Source: Phenylobacterium sp. (GTDB taxonomy: Bacteria > Pseudomonadota > Alphaproteobacteria > Caulobacterales > Caulobacteraceae). From it: a DNA stretch of 64,000 nt. Positions 50,010 through 58,225 of this stretch are shown here, one piece after another. The stretch is from the NCBI GenBank assembly GCA_018001015.1, contig JAGNIV010000002.1:1-64000 (forward strand). Reading direction: 5' to 3'. Position numbers and translations under genes: made by a program. Each line of letters opens with the position of its first letter. Position 1 is the first letter of the stretch. Under the pieces are notes generated by a model that ran no database searches, was not told the origin of the DNA, and saw only the letters and a list, made by a program, of their open reading frames with translations.

Positions 50010-50330
50010 TTAAGGGTGGGCGCGGTCGGGGACCGAGCAGAAGAGGTGCGACAGGGTTTCGACCAGGGCGCGGGCCTGACCGCTCTGAAGGCCGTAATAG
50101 ATTGTCTGGCCATCGCGCCGGGCGGCCACCACGCCATCACGGCGCAGCAGGCCCAGGTGCTGCGAGGCCAGGGTCTCACGCACCCCCAGCAACTGGGCGA
50201 GCGCCCCCACCGACTGTTCACCATCGGTCAGCGAGCAGACGATCATCAGGCGGTGCGGGTTGGCCAGCGCCTTCATCAGGGCGCAGGCGTCGTCCGCGGA
50301 GGCCTTCATGGCGGGTAGGTCGAAATTCAT
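50010..50330 (-). CDS. ArsR-family persulfide-type sensor (SqrR/BigR-like)
   Basis: The 106-residue repressor has Cys32 (IVCSLTDGE) and Cys98 (LFCSVPD), 66 residues apart, the same spacing as the disulfide/tetrasulfide-forming cysteines of SqrR (41/107) and BigR (42/108). The helix-turn-helix is GVRETLASQHLGLLRRDGV. The ATG at 50330 overlaps a 22-bp near-palindrome and lacks a ribosome-binding site, so the message may be leaderless and autoregulated. It heads the rhodanese-RND operon and diverges from sqr. Confidence 0.93.
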   Translation of the reverse strand: MNFDLPAMKASADDACALMKALANPHRLMIVCSLTDGEQSVGALAQLLGVRETLASQHLGLLRRDGVVAARRDGQTIYYGLQSGQARALVETLSHLFCSVPDRAHP

Positions 50331-50350
50331 AGTTGCGTATATGCGACTAT
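50329..50350. promoter_or_regulatory. Near-palindromic operator over the ArsR start
   Basis: ATAGTTGCGTA (50329-50339) and TATGCGACTAT (50340-50350) are inverted copies differing at two positions. The site overlaps the ATG and the likely -10 of the gene (minus-strand TATACG, with TTGACT about 19 bases upstream). It contains TATATGCGA-like sequence also found upstream of the persulfide dioxygenase. Confidence 0.7.
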
Positions 50351-50408
50351 TCAGATATTTAGTCAAGCGATCGAGTTGGCATCCTAGGTCCGTCTTCGCG
50401 GCCCGGTT

Positions 50409-50422
50409 GTGATCGAGGTCAA
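50409..50422 (+). promoter_or_regulatory. Possible FNR/FixK-type box upstream of sqr
   Basis: GTGATCGAGGTCAA matches the TTGAT-N4-ATCAA consensus at 8 of 10 fixed positions and lies 66 bases before the sqr start. It would fit oxygen-responsive control of sulfide oxidation, but a single near-match in GC-rich DNA can be chance. Confidence 0.25.
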
Positions 50423-50487
50423 AGTCAATCGCTCAACATTGGCCGACCCTGCCGCCGATCGTCGACGGCCACTGAAGGAAACCCGAT

Positions 50488-51768
50488 ATGGTCAAGCCAC
50501 GCATTGTCATTCTGGGAGCGGGACTGGGCGGCGCGATCGCCGCCTTCGAGGTCAAGGACGCCGTCGGCGACAAGGCGCAGGTGAGCGTGGTCTCCCAGGG
50601 CGACACCTTCCACTTCGTCCCGTCCAACCCCTGGGTCGCGGTTCATTGGCGCAAGCGTGACGCCATCGAGGTCAAGCTGCCGCCAGTGCTCAAGAAGAAG
50701 GGGGTCGGCTTCTCGGGCGTGGGCGCAAAGCGCGTTGATCCTTCCGCCAACCGGATCGAACTCAACGACGGTTCGGTGCTCGACTACGACTATCTGATCA
50801 TCGCCACCGGCCCGGAGTTGGCCTTTGATGAGGTCCCCGGTCTCGGACCGCACGGCGGCTTCACCCAGTCGATCTGTCACGTCGATCATGCGGTGGTGGC
50901 GGGCGAAGCCTTTGATCGGTTCGTGGAGAACCCCGGCCCCATCATCGTGGGCGCGGCGCAGGGGGCCTCCTGTTTCGGTCCGGCCTACGAGTTCGCCATG
51001 ATCCTCGACACCGAACTGAGGCGCCGGAAAATTCGCGACAGGGTGCCGATGACCTTCGTCACCTCCGAACCCTATATCGGCCACCTGGGTCTCGACGGCG
51101 TGGGGGACACCAAGGGTCTGCTCGAAAGCGAGATGCGCAACCGGCATATCAAGTGGGTCACCAACGCCAAGGTGACCTCGGTCGAGACCGGACTGATGCA
51201 TGTTGAAGAGATCGCCGAGGATGGATCGGTCAAGGCCACCCACGATCTGCCCTTCGCCTTCTCCATGATGCTGCCGGCCTTCCGCGGCGTGGCCGCCGTG
51301 CGCGGGATCGAGGGTCTGACCAACCCGCGCGGTTTCATCCTTGTCGACAAGCACCAGCGCAACCCGACCTTCCCCAATGTCTTCGCGCTCGGCGTCTGCG
51401 TCGCCATCCCTCCCACCGGCAAGACCCCGGTCCCGGTGGGCGTGCCCAAGACCGGCTTCATGATCGAAAGCATGGTGACCGCCATCGCCAAGAACCTGGG
51501 CCAGATCGTGGACGGGCAGGCGACCACCAATGAAGCGACCTGGAACGCGTTCTGCCTGGCCGATTTCGGCGATGGCGGCGTGGCCTTCGTGGCCCAGCCG
51601 CAGATCCCGCCACGCAACGTCAACTGGGCGGCCGAGGGCAAATGGGTCCATCTGGCCAAGGTCGCCTTCGAGAAATACTTCCTTCGCAAGATCAAGCGCG
51701 GCGAGAGCGAGCCCTTCTACGAGAAGCTGGCCCTCGACGTGATGGGCCTTCGCAAGGTCAAGGGCTGA
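50488..51768 (+). CDS. sqr: Sulfide:quinone oxidoreductase
   Basis: SQR (426 residues) oxidises sulfide to sulfane sulfur and passes electrons to quinone at the membrane. The FAD-binding motif VILGAGLGGAIAAFEV opens the protein. Cysteines C130, C162 and C304 are in positions compatible with the redox set of SQRs (C162 lies in GASCFGPAYEF, C304 in LGVCVAIPP). The C-terminal FEKYFLRKIKRGE segment is the membrane-anchoring amphipathic region. GAAGGAAA precedes the ATG. It is divergent from the SqrR/BigR-like regulator. Confidence 0.94.
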   Translation: MVKPRIVILGAGLGGAIAAFEVKDAVGDKAQVSVVSQGDTFHFVPSNPWVAVHWRKRDAIEVKLPPVLKKKGVGFSGVGAKRVDPSANRIELNDGSVLDYDYLIIATGPELAFDEVPGLGPHGGFTQSICHVDHAVVAGEAFDRFVENPGPIIVGAAQGASCFGPAYEFAMILDTELRRRKIRDRVPMTFVTSEPYIGHLGLDGVGDTKGLLESEMRNRHIKWVTNAKVTSVETGLMHVEEIAEDGSVKATHDLPFAFSMMLPAFRGVAAVRGIEGLTNPRGFILVDKHQRNPTFPNVFALGVCVAIPPTGKTPVPVGVPKTGFMIESMVTAIAKNLGQIVDGQATTNEATWNAFCLADFGDGGVAFVAQPQIPPRNVNWAAEGKWVHLAKVAFEKYFLRKIKRGESEPFYEKLALDVMGLRKVKG

Positions 51769-51848
51769 GCCGTCGGCCAGCTCATCGTCGCCTGGACTCG
51801 CCAGGCCTTGGCCCAGGCGCAAGCCGGGCCGCAATCGGGAACGTGATC

Positions 51849-52052
51849 ATGACCATCGACCGTATGGTTTTCGTCTTCGCCGGCGCCGTGGTGCTGCTGA
51901 GCATCGCCCTGGCGCACTATGTCCATCCCTGGTGGATCGGCCTGGCCATCTTCGCCGGGCTCAACATGATCCAGGCCGCCTTCACCGGATTCTGTCCGGC
52001 GGCGATGGTGTTCAAGAAGCTGGGCGCCAGGCCCGGCGCCGCCTTCCGGTGA
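51849..52052 (+). CDS. DUF2892 small membrane protein
   Basis: The 67-residue protein has two membrane helices and the family signature FTGFCPAAMVFKKLG at its C-terminus. DUF2892 domains are often encoded beside or fused to rhodaneses (as in YgaP), and the cysteine in GFCPA is conserved. It follows sqr by 80 bases and probably belongs to the same sulfur module. Confidence 0.88.
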   Translation: MTIDRMVFVFAGAVVLLSIALAHYVHPWWIGLAIFAGLNMIQAAFTGFCPAAMVFKKLGARPGAAFR

Positions 52053-52083
52053 CCTGGGACGGGCGCGCCGAGCTGCGGTGCGC

Positions 52084-52590
52084 CTACGCCGGGGCGCGGA
52101 CCGGCAGCTTCCAGCCCGGCCGCACGAAGTGGCAGGTGTAGCCGTTGGGAATGCGCTCCAGGTAGTCCTGGTGCTCCGGCTCGGCCTCCCAGAAGTCGCC
52201 CACCGGCTCGACTTCCGTCACCACCTTGCCGGGCCAGAGGCCCGAGGCCTCGACGTCGGCGATGGTGTCCAGGGCCACCTGCTTCTGGGCCTCGTCGGTG
52301 TAGTAGATCGCCGAGCGATAGCTCAGGCCGATGTCGTTGCCCTGGCGGTTCTTGGTGGTGGGATCGTGGATCTGGAAGAAGAACTCCAGCAGGGCCCGGT
52401 AGCTGATCCGCGCCGGATCGAACACGATCTCGATGGCCTCGGCGTGGGTCCCGTGGTTGCGGTAGGTGGCGTTCTTCACGTCGCCGCCGGAATAGCCGAC
52501 CCGGGTGGAGATCACGCCGTCATAGCGGCGGATCAGATCCTGCATGCCCCAGAAGCAGCCGCCGGCCAGCACCGCACGTTCCTGACTCAT
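52084..52590 (-). CDS. msrA: Peptide-methionine (S)-S-oxide reductase
   Basis: MsrA (168 residues) reduces methionine-S-sulfoxide in proteins. The catalytic GCFWG motif has Cys12, and the substrate pocket [22 protein letters not shown] region and a C-terminal Cys (GYTCHFV) that can resolve the sulfenic acid are present. It converges on the DUF2892 gene; oxidant repair at the edge of a sulfide island is a plausible but unproven association. Confidence 0.96.
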   Translation of the reverse strand: MSQERAVLAGGCFWGMQDLIRRYDGVISTRVGYSGGDVKNATYRNHGTHAEAIEIVFDPARISYRALLEFFFQIHDPTTKNRQGNDIGLSYRSAIYYTDEAQKQVALDTIADVEASGLWPGKVVTEVEPVGDFWEAEPEHQDYLERIPNGYTCHFVRPGWKLPVRAPA

Positions 52591-52722
52591 CGATCTTCTC
52601 CTTCAAACCTGCGCGACCCTAGGAGCCCGGCCGCCTGAGGCCAAGTCCGGTTCATGGCTAGATGGGGGCCTCGCCCGCCGATCCAAGCCCCGCCGTCAGA
52701 CCGGGGCGCCGCGCTCGGACGT

Positions 52723-52735
52723 CCGGGATGACGGG
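52723..52735. repeat. Half copy of the CCGGGATGACGGG repeat
   Basis: The 13 bases equal the right outer arm of the repeat at 26563-26661. The opposite arm is degraded or missing. Nothing else is evident in the 177-base gap between msrA and ilvD. Confidence 0.55.
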
Positions 52736-52767
52736 CATCACCTCACAGCGGAGCGCGACGTCGGCCC

Positions 52768-54618
52768 CTAGCGCTTTTGGTCCACGTCCCGCACCGCGCC
52801 GCGGGCGGCGCTGGTGGTGAAGGCGGCGTAGGCGCGCAGGGCCATGGAGACCTTGCGTTCGCGCTTGGCGGCCGGGGTCCAGGCCTCGGATCCTCGCGCC
52901 AGCTGCGCGGCGCGGCGCTCGGCGATCACAGCGTCAGAGACGGCCAGGTGGATCGACCGCTCGGGGATATTGATCTCGATCTGGTCGCCGTCCTGCACCA
53001 GGCCGATCAGCCCGCCCTCGGCGGCTTCCGGCGAGACGTGGCCGATGGAGAGGCCCGAGGTGCCGCCGGAGAACCGGCCGTCGGTGATCAGGGCGCAGGC
53101 CTTTCCCAGGCCCTTCGATTTCAGATAGCTCGTCGGATAGAGCATCTCCTGCATGCCCGGCCCGCCGCGCGGCCCCTCGTAGCGGATCACCACCACGTCG
53201 CCGGCCTTGATCTTGCCGGTCAGGATGGCGCTGACCGAGGCGTCCTGGCTCTCGAAAACCCGCGCCGTGCCGGTGAAGACCAGGATGCTGTCGTCCACGC
53301 CGGCGGTCTTCACGATGCAGCCGTCGAGGGCCAGGTTGCCCTTCAGCACCGCCAAACCGCCGTCCTTGGAAAACGCGTTCTCCACATTTCGGATCACGCC
53401 GCCGGCGCGGTCGAGGTCGAGCGCGTCCCAGCGGCGGCTCTGACTGAAGGCGGTCTGGGTCGGCACCCCGCCGGGCGCGGCCTTGAAGAAGGTGTGGACG
53501 CTCTCGCTCGTCGTCCGCGCGATGTCCCAGCGGTCCAGGGCCTCGCCCATCGTGGCGCTATGGACGGTGGGGGTATCGGTGTGCAGCAGGCCGCCGCGCT
53601 CCAGTTCCCCCAGCAGGGCCATGACCCCACCTGCGCGGTGGACATCCTCCATGTGCACGTCGGCCTTGGCCGGCGCGACCTTGGACAGGCAGGGCACCCG
53701 GCGCGACAGCCGGTCGATGTCGTCCATGGTGAAGTCGACCTCCGCCTCATGGGCGGCGGCCAGCAGGTGCAGGACGGTGTTGGTGGAGCCGCCCATGGCG
53801 ATGTCCAGGCTCATGGCGTTCTCGAAGGCCTGGAAGTTGGCCACCGAGCGCGGCAGGACGCTGGCGTCGTCCTGCTCGTAGAACCGCCGGGTGATGTCCA
53901 CCACGGTGTGTCCGGCCTCCAGGAACAGTCGCTCGCGGTCGGCGTGGGTGGCCAGGACCGAACCATTGCCGGGCAGGGAGAGGCCAAGGGCCTCGGTCAG
54001 GCAGTTCATCGAGTTGGCGGTGAACATCCCCGAGCAGGAGCCGCAGGTGGGGCAGGCCGACCGCTCGATGGTGGCGACGTCCTCGTCGGAGACGCTTTCG
54101 TCGGCGGCGGCGACCATGGCGTCCACCAGGTCCAGCGCCACCTCTTTGCCCTTCACGATCACCTTGCCGGCCTCCATCGGCCCGCCGGAGACGAAGACCG
54201 TCGGGATGTTCAGGCGCAGCGACGCCATCAGCATGCCCGGGGTGATCTTGTCGCAGTTGGAGATGCAGACCATGGCGTCCACGCAGTGGGCGTTGGCCAT
54301 GTACTCGACGCTGTCGGCGATCAGCTCGCGCGACGGCAGGCTGTAGAGCATGCCGTCGTGGCCCATGGCGATGCCGTCATCGACCGCGATGGTGTTGAAC
54401 TCCTTGGCCACACCGCCGGCCCGCTCGATCTCGCGCGCCACCAGTTGGCCCAGGTCCTTGAGGTGGACGTGGCCCGGCACGAACTGGGTGAAGGAGTTCA
54501 CCACCGCGATGATCGGTTTGCCGAAGTCGGAGTCCTTCATTCCCGTGGCGCGCCAGAGCCCGCGGGCGCCGGCCATGTTGCGGCCATGGGTGGAGGTGCG
54601 TGAGCGATAAGCGGGCAT
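52768..54618 (-). CDS. ilvD: Dihydroxy-acid dehydratase
   Basis: IlvD (616 residues) dehydrates dihydroxy-isovalerate and dihydroxy-methylvalerate in valine, isoleucine and pantothenate synthesis. The iron-sulfur ligands lie in [13 protein letters not shown] and [11 protein letters not shown], and the C-terminal [15 protein letters not shown] motif is present. Its product 2-oxoisovalerate is the substrate of PanB, encoded at 59185. Length and start ([19 protein letters not shown]) are typical. Confidence 0.98.
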   Translation of the reverse strand: MPAYRSRTSTHGRNMAGARGLWRATGMKDSDFGKPIIAVVNSFTQFVPGHVHLKDLGQLVAREIERAGGVAKEFNTIAVDDGIAMGHDGMLYSLPSRELIADSVEYMANAHCVDAMVCISNCDKITPGMLMASLRLNIPTVFVSGGPMEAGKVIVKGKEVALDLVDAMVAAADESVSDEDVATIERSACPTCGSCSGMFTANSMNCLTEALGLSLPGNGSVLATHADRERLFLEAGHTVVDITRRFYEQDDASVLPRSVANFQAFENAMSLDIAMGGSTNTVLHLLAAAHEAEVDFTMDDIDRLSRRVPCLSKVAPAKADVHMEDVHRAGGVMALLGELERGGLLHTDTPTVHSATMGEALDRWDIARTTSESVHTFFKAAPGGVPTQTAFSQSRRWDALDLDRAGGVIRNVENAFSKDGGLAVLKGNLALDGCIVKTAGVDDSILVFTGTARVFESQDASVSAILTGKIKAGDVVVIRYEGPRGGPGMQEMLYPTSYLKSKGLGKACALITDGRFSGGTSGLSIGHVSPEAAEGGLIGLVQDGDQIEINIPERSIHLAVSDAVIAERRAAQLARGSEAWTPAAKRERKVSMALRAYAAFTTSAARGAVRDVDQKR

Positions 54619-54702
54619 GGGTCGGCTCTGACTGAAGGCGCGGGAGGCGTTCCTTCTAGGGTCGCGGAGCCCTTACGCCAAACTCAGAAACCCTCCGTAG
54701 GC

Positions 54703-54736
54703 TTGCAGTTGGGCTGATCGTCTAATATTGTAGACG
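54703..54736 (+). promoter_or_regulatory. Promoter with dyad over the XRE-cupin copy 2 start
   Basis: TTGCAG (54703-54708) and TATTGT (54726-54731) are 17 bases apart. The inverted pair CGTCTA (54719-54724) and TAGACG (54731-54736) overlaps the -10 and abuts the ATG at 54738. No ribosome-binding site fits, which suggests a leaderless message and autoregulation. Confidence 0.55.
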
Positions 54737-54737
54737 T

Positions 54738-55304
54738 ATGGATGCGATACTGGACGATTCCGGCGCCCGCCTGGCCCGCCGCATCCGGCTTGAGCGCGAC
54801 ACTCGCGGCTGGTCCCTGGCTGACCTCGCCGAACGCTCCGGGGTCTCCAAGGCCACCATCAGCAAGATCGAACGCCAGGAGGTCAGCCCCACCGCCGTCA
54901 TCCTGGTCCGCCTCGCCGGCGCCTTCGACCTCACCCTGGCGGGACTGCTGCTCCGCGCCGAGGGGGCCGGGGACCGCCTGACCCGCGCCGCCGATCAGCC
55001 TGTCTGGCGCGACCCGGATACCGGCTACCGCCGCCGCCAGGTGTTCAGCCGCCCCGATCACCCTGTTGAGACTGTCGAAGTGGAGCTGCCCCCCGGCCGG
55101 AGGGTGACTCTGCCGGCCTCGTCTTACGCCCATATCCGCCAGATCGTCTGGGTACGCTCCGGCGACCTCGTCATCCACGAGGGCGGTGATCGGCACGATC
55201 TCGCCGCCGGCGACTGCCTGGGCTTTGGCCCCCCCGGCGAGGTGACCATCGCCAACGAGACGGCCCATCCCTGCACCTATGTCGTCGTCCTGGCCCGGAG
55301 CTGA
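54738..55304 (+). CDS. XRE-family regulator with C-terminal cupin domain (copy 2)
   Basis: This 188-residue protein is paralogous to the regulator at 33604. It has the HTH LADLAERSGVSKATISKIER, the shared WRDPDTGYRRRQV segment and the cupin VELPPGRRVTLPASSYA. Its gene starts right behind a dyad and has no visible ribosome-binding site. The GNAT gene follows after 2 bases on the same strand, so regulator and acetyltransferase form an operon here, unlike the divergent arrangement of copy 1. Confidence 0.92.
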   Translation: MDAILDDSGARLARRIRLERDTRGWSLADLAERSGVSKATISKIERQEVSPTAVILVRLAGAFDLTLAGLLLRAEGAGDRLTRAADQPVWRDPDTGYRRRQVFSRPDHPVETVEVELPPGRRVTLPASSYAHIRQIVWVRSGDLVIHEGGDRHDLAAGDCLGFGPPGEVTIANETAHPCTYVVVLARS

Positions 55305-55306
55305 CC

Positions 55307-55819
55307 ATGACCAGGATCACCATCCTCGACGCCTCCCACCGCGACGCGCTGAGCGACCTGCTCATCGAGGCCGTCACCAGCGGCGCCTCGGTCAGCTTCA
55401 TGCACCCCATCAGCCGGGAGAAGGCCGACGGTTTCTGGGACAAGGCCCTGGCGGCGGCGAGCCGGGACGAGCGGGTGCTGCTGGGCGCCTTCGACGGCGA
55501 GGCCCTGGTGGGCACGGTCACCCTGCTACTGGACTGCGCCGACAACCAGCCCCATCGCGCCGAGATCGCCAAGATGATCACCCGGATCAGCCACCGGGGC
55601 AGGGGGATCGCTACGGCCCTGCTGCGGGAGGCCGAACGGCTGGCCAGCGAACGGTCGCGAACCCTGCTGGTGCTCGACACCGCCACGGACGGCGGCGCGG
55701 CCCCGCTCTACGAGAGGGTCGGCTTCAACCTGGCTGGCATCATCCCCGACTACGCCTACAAACCCCATGGCGGCCTGAGCGGGACCGCGATCTATTGGAA
55801 GGCGCTCGCCCCCGACTGA
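55307..55819 (+). CDS. GNAT N-acetyltransferase
   Basis: The 170-residue protein has a GNAT core with VTLLLDCADNQPHRAEIAKM (strand 4 region), the acetyl-CoA loop SHRGRGIATALL and the late GFNLAGIIPDYAYKP. It belongs to a different subfamily from the acetyltransferase at 34214. The substrate is unknown. It is co-transcribed with the XRE-cupin regulator just upstream. Confidence 0.88.
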   Translation: MTRITILDASHRDALSDLLIEAVTSGASVSFMHPISREKADGFWDKALAAASRDERVLLGAFDGEALVGTVTLLLDCADNQPHRAEIAKMITRISHRGRGIATALLREAERLASERSRTLLVLDTATDGGAAPLYERVGFNLAGIIPDYAYKPHGGLSGTAIYWKALAPD

Positions 55820-55907
55820 GATTCGTCGCCGCCGTCCCGCGAGCGTCGTGGCCGTCTGGCGCTCGGTCGCGCTAGTCTCGGCGGCTGATTCAGAACGGAG
55901 CGCCGCG

Positions 55908-56258
55908 ATGGCTGAGACCACGATCTACGGCATCAAGGCCTGCGACACGATGAAGAAGGCCCGCGACTGGCTCGATGGCCACGGCGTCGCCTACGGCTTC
56001 CACGACTACAAGAGCGCCGGGATCGACCGGGCGACCCTGCAGGGATGGGCCGCCAAGGTGGGCTGGGAACTTCTGCTCAACCGGGCCGGGACCACCTTTC
56101 GCAAGCTTCCCGACGTGGACAAGACCGGCCTCGATGAGGCCAAGGCCATCGATTTGATGCTGGCCCAGCCGTCGATGATCAAGCGTCCGGTGCTGGATGT
56201 CGGCGGCGACCTGCTGGTGGGGTTCAAGCCCGAGGCCTATGCGGCGAAGCTGACCTGA
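55908..56258 (+). CDS. ArsC/Spx-family protein (YffB-like)
   Basis: This 116-residue thioredoxin-fold protein starts TTIYGIKACDTMKKARDWL, with the single Cys of the YffB branch of the ArsC family and KRPVLDVGGDLLVGF near the end. YffB-type proteins are suspected glutathione-dependent thiol reductases; arsenate reductase activity is not established for them. CGGAG precedes the ATG at 55908. Confidence 0.9.
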   Translation: MAETTIYGIKACDTMKKARDWLDGHGVAYGFHDYKSAGIDRATLQGWAAKVGWELLLNRAGTTFRKLPDVDKTGLDEAKAIDLMLAQPSMIKRPVLDVGGDLLVGFKPEAYAAKLT

Positions 56259-56348
56259 TATCCAGCCGCAGGCCCGTCAGGCCGCCCTTGATCTGGTGAT
56301 CGCCCGCTGCCGGGCGCATATGGCCAGGGCCTACACGGCGACTTGGGC

Positions 56349-56376
56349 GAACTTTTTCCGACGCCGTGCATCTGAT
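56349..56376 (+). promoter_or_regulatory. ECF-type promoter upstream of module 1
   Basis: GAACTT (56349-56354) and TCTGAT (56371-56376) are 16 bases apart, an arrangement identical to RpoE-dependent promoters such as E. coli rpoHP3. The -10 side reads TGCATCTG, which recurs at 57745-57752 at a similar distance ahead of module 2. It supports autoregulation of the downstream sigma factors. Confidence 0.55.
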
Positions 56377-56451
56377 CGTCGGGTCGGTGGCGACTAGGGA
56401 TGAAACGGGCGGGCAGTCGCCGTCCGGGAAATCACTCGGGGGCCTAAGCTC

Positions 56452-56910
56452 ATGGACGTCACAAGCATGGAAGACCTTTTCCGCGGCTACTGGTGGCTGA
56501 TCTTTCCGCTCGGCGGCTTCGTGTTCGCCGCCTGGGACCGCTGGCTCAGCTATCAGCGCAGCCGTGACACTCTGGAGCTGATCAAGACCTACTCGGCCCA
56601 GGGCAAGGACGTACCGCCCGAACTGCTGCGCCACGTGCAGGACGACGCCTTCGAGGACGATGACCGCGACGACTATCGCGGCCGCCGCGGCCGCCGCGCC
56701 TACCGGCGGTACGACCGGCACGGCTCCTATTGGCAGTTCCGCTCGGCCATCTACACCGGCGCCATCGCCGCGGCCTTCTGGGTGGCCTCGGAGTACGCCT
56801 TCGTTCCGGGCACGGTCGGCCCCTTCCGCGTGGTGGCTGTGGTCCTCACCTGCGTCGCCGCCGCTAACCTGGCCTTGGCGCTGCTGGCGTCGGCATCCCG
56901 CAGGAAGTGA
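56452..56910 (+). CDS. Membrane protein heading ECF module 1
   Basis: The 152-residue protein has one helix near the N-terminus (about residues 14-28), a cytoplasmic segment with TLELIKTYSAQGKDVPPEL and a very charged run (DDDRDDYRGRRGRR). Two C-terminal helices follow. The middle segment resembles DTLKASIEHGQPIPAEVI in the protein at 57823, so the two are likely diverged paralogs (DUF6249-like). It overlaps the sigma gene by 4 bases. A role as a partner of the sigma factor is inferred from position. Confidence 0.75.
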   Translation: MDVTSMEDLFRGYWWLIFPLGGFVFAAWDRWLSYQRSRDTLELIKTYSAQGKDVPPELLRHVQDDAFEDDDRDDYRGRRGRRAYRRYDRHGSYWQFRSAIYTGAIAAAFWVASEYAFVPGTVGPFRVVAVVLTCVAAANLALALLASASRRK

Positions 56911-57428
56911 CGCCGATGGCGTTCGATGGCGGCCATGTTCCAAGCCAGGACATCGCCCGTCTGGTCGAGCGCCACCAGCAGGCGCTGCGGGCCTTCCTGC
57001 GGCGGGCTTGCGGCGACTGGGCCCTGGCCGATGATCTGGCCCAGGAGACCTTCCTGACCGCCTGGGAGAAGATCGGCGATCTCGGCCCCGACGCCAACGT
57101 CCGGGCCTGGCTCTGCGGGATCGGCTACAACAAGGCGCTGACGGCCCTGCGTTCTGCCCGCCGGGCGCGGCGGCGGGAGGCTGACTACCAAGAGGCGGCG
57201 CCCGTCGCGGGCGCGCCGCACCCGGCCGACAAATTGGCCCTGGACCAGGCCATGGCCGGCCTGCCGGTGGAACAGAGGGCCGCGGTCGCCCTCTGCCTCG
57301 CCGGCGACTTCAGCCACGCGGAGGCCGCCCAGATTCTGGCGCTTCCGCTGGGCACAGTGAAATCGCACGTGACGCGGGGCCGCTCGCGTCTGTTGCAAGC
57401 TTTGGGACTAGCTGATGATCCGGCCTGA
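56907..57428 (+). CDS. ECF RNA polymerase sigma factor (module 1)
   Basis: This 173-residue sigma-70-family protein has region 2 (ALADDLAQETFLTAWE, about residues 40-55) and region 4 (HAEAAQILALPLGTVKSHV, about residues 133-151), joined by a short linker. It lacks region 3, as expected for ECF factors. The GTG start at 56907 overlaps the upstream gene; an ATG three codons later is also possible. The putative anti-sigma gene begins inside its last codons. Confidence 0.92.
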   Translation: MTPMAFDGGHVPSQDIARLVERHQQALRAFLRRACGDWALADDLAQETFLTAWEKIGDLGPDANVRAWLCGIGYNKALTALRSARRARRREADYQEAAPVAGAPHPADKLALDQAMAGLPVEQRAAVALCLAGDFSHAEAAQILALPLGTVKSHVTRGRSRLLQALGLADDPA

Positions 57429-57720
57429 CGACCACCTCGCCGCCCTGTTCGCGCAGGATCTGCCGGCGGCCCGAGACCCAGCGTTCTCCGTCGCCGTCCT
57501 GGAGGCCGCGGCGCGCCGCCGGTTCCAGCAGGACCTGGTCTTGGTGGGCCTCGCGAGCCTCGCCGGGGCGCTGGGGCTGGCCGTGCTCTGGCCGGTTCTC
57601 CAGCCGGCCCTGCAACTCCTGGCGCGGGACTTGGGCCCCACCTGCCTGGCGCTGGCCACGGCGGCGGGGATCGTGGCGATTGTCTCCGGACGGGTCGGGG
57701 CTGACTTGCGATTCAGATGA
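57415..57720 (+). CDS. Small membrane protein, putative anti-sigma factor (module 1)
   Basis: The 101-residue protein has a short cytoplasmic N-terminus with HLAALFAQDLPAARDPAF, then two hydrophobic helices (about residues 42-58 and 72-92). The LFA..P...D.AF pattern recurs in the protein at 58800, which follows the second sigma factor. Small membrane proteins encoded directly behind ECF genes are usually anti-sigma factors; none of the known anti-sigma domains (ZAS, RskA) is visible. Confidence 0.7.
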   Translation: MIRPDDHLAALFAQDLPAARDPAFSVAVLEAAARRRFQQDLVLVGLASLAGALGLAVLWPVLQPALQLLARDLGPTCLALATAAGIVAIVSGRVGADLRFR

Positions 57721-57822
57721 TGACAAAGATTTCATGGCTGCGCTTGCATCTGTACGGGGTGGTGCGGGCCTCTTTCCTCACAGAAGCGGGCTGATACGCC
57801 CCAAAACTGGAGAGACCACGTC

Positions 57823-58200
57823 ATGGAAGCCGTCCTCATCGTCTTCATCATTTTCGGCTCGATCGCCTCGCTGATCCTGGTGCCCAGCTACCTGAAGAGC
57901 CGCGAGCGCTCGCGCCTGCACGACACCCTCAAGGCCTCCATCGAACACGGCCAGCCCATCCCCGCCGAAGTCATCGAGGCCATCACCAGCGATGTGAAGG
58001 TCAAGGCACCGGCCTCTCCCATGCGGGACCTGCGCACCGGCATCATCTGGCTGGGTGTCGCGGTGGGCCTGGCCGCCTTCGGCTTCGCCATCAGCTTCGA
58101 GGAGCCGGACGCCCTCTATCCGCTGATCGGCATGGCCGCCTTCCCAGGCTTCATCGGCGTGGCCTTCATCGTCATCTCATTCTTCGGGCGCGGCAAGTAA
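57823..58200 (+). CDS. Membrane protein heading ECF module 2 (DUF6249-like)
   Basis: The 125-residue protein has an N-terminal helix (residues 2-20), a cytoplasmic segment (DTLKASIEHGQPIPAEVI) and two C-terminal helices. It matches the layout of the protein at 56452 without the highly charged run. GGAGAG precedes the ATG. It lies 25 bases before the second sigma gene. Confidence 0.8.
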   Translation: MEAVLIVFIIFGSIASLILVPSYLKSRERSRLHDTLKASIEHGQPIPAEVIEAITSDVKVKAPASPMRDLRTGIIWLGVAVGLAAFGFAISFEEPDALYPLIGMAAFPGFIGVAFIVISFFGRGK

Positions 58201-58225
58201 GCCGGTTCCAGGGGGAGCAAGCCCA

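Noticed and set aside
52777-54603. A 608-codon plus-strand frame opposite ilvD
   Set aside because: It is an antisense by-product of third-position GC bias; ilvD carries all expected motifs on the minus strand.
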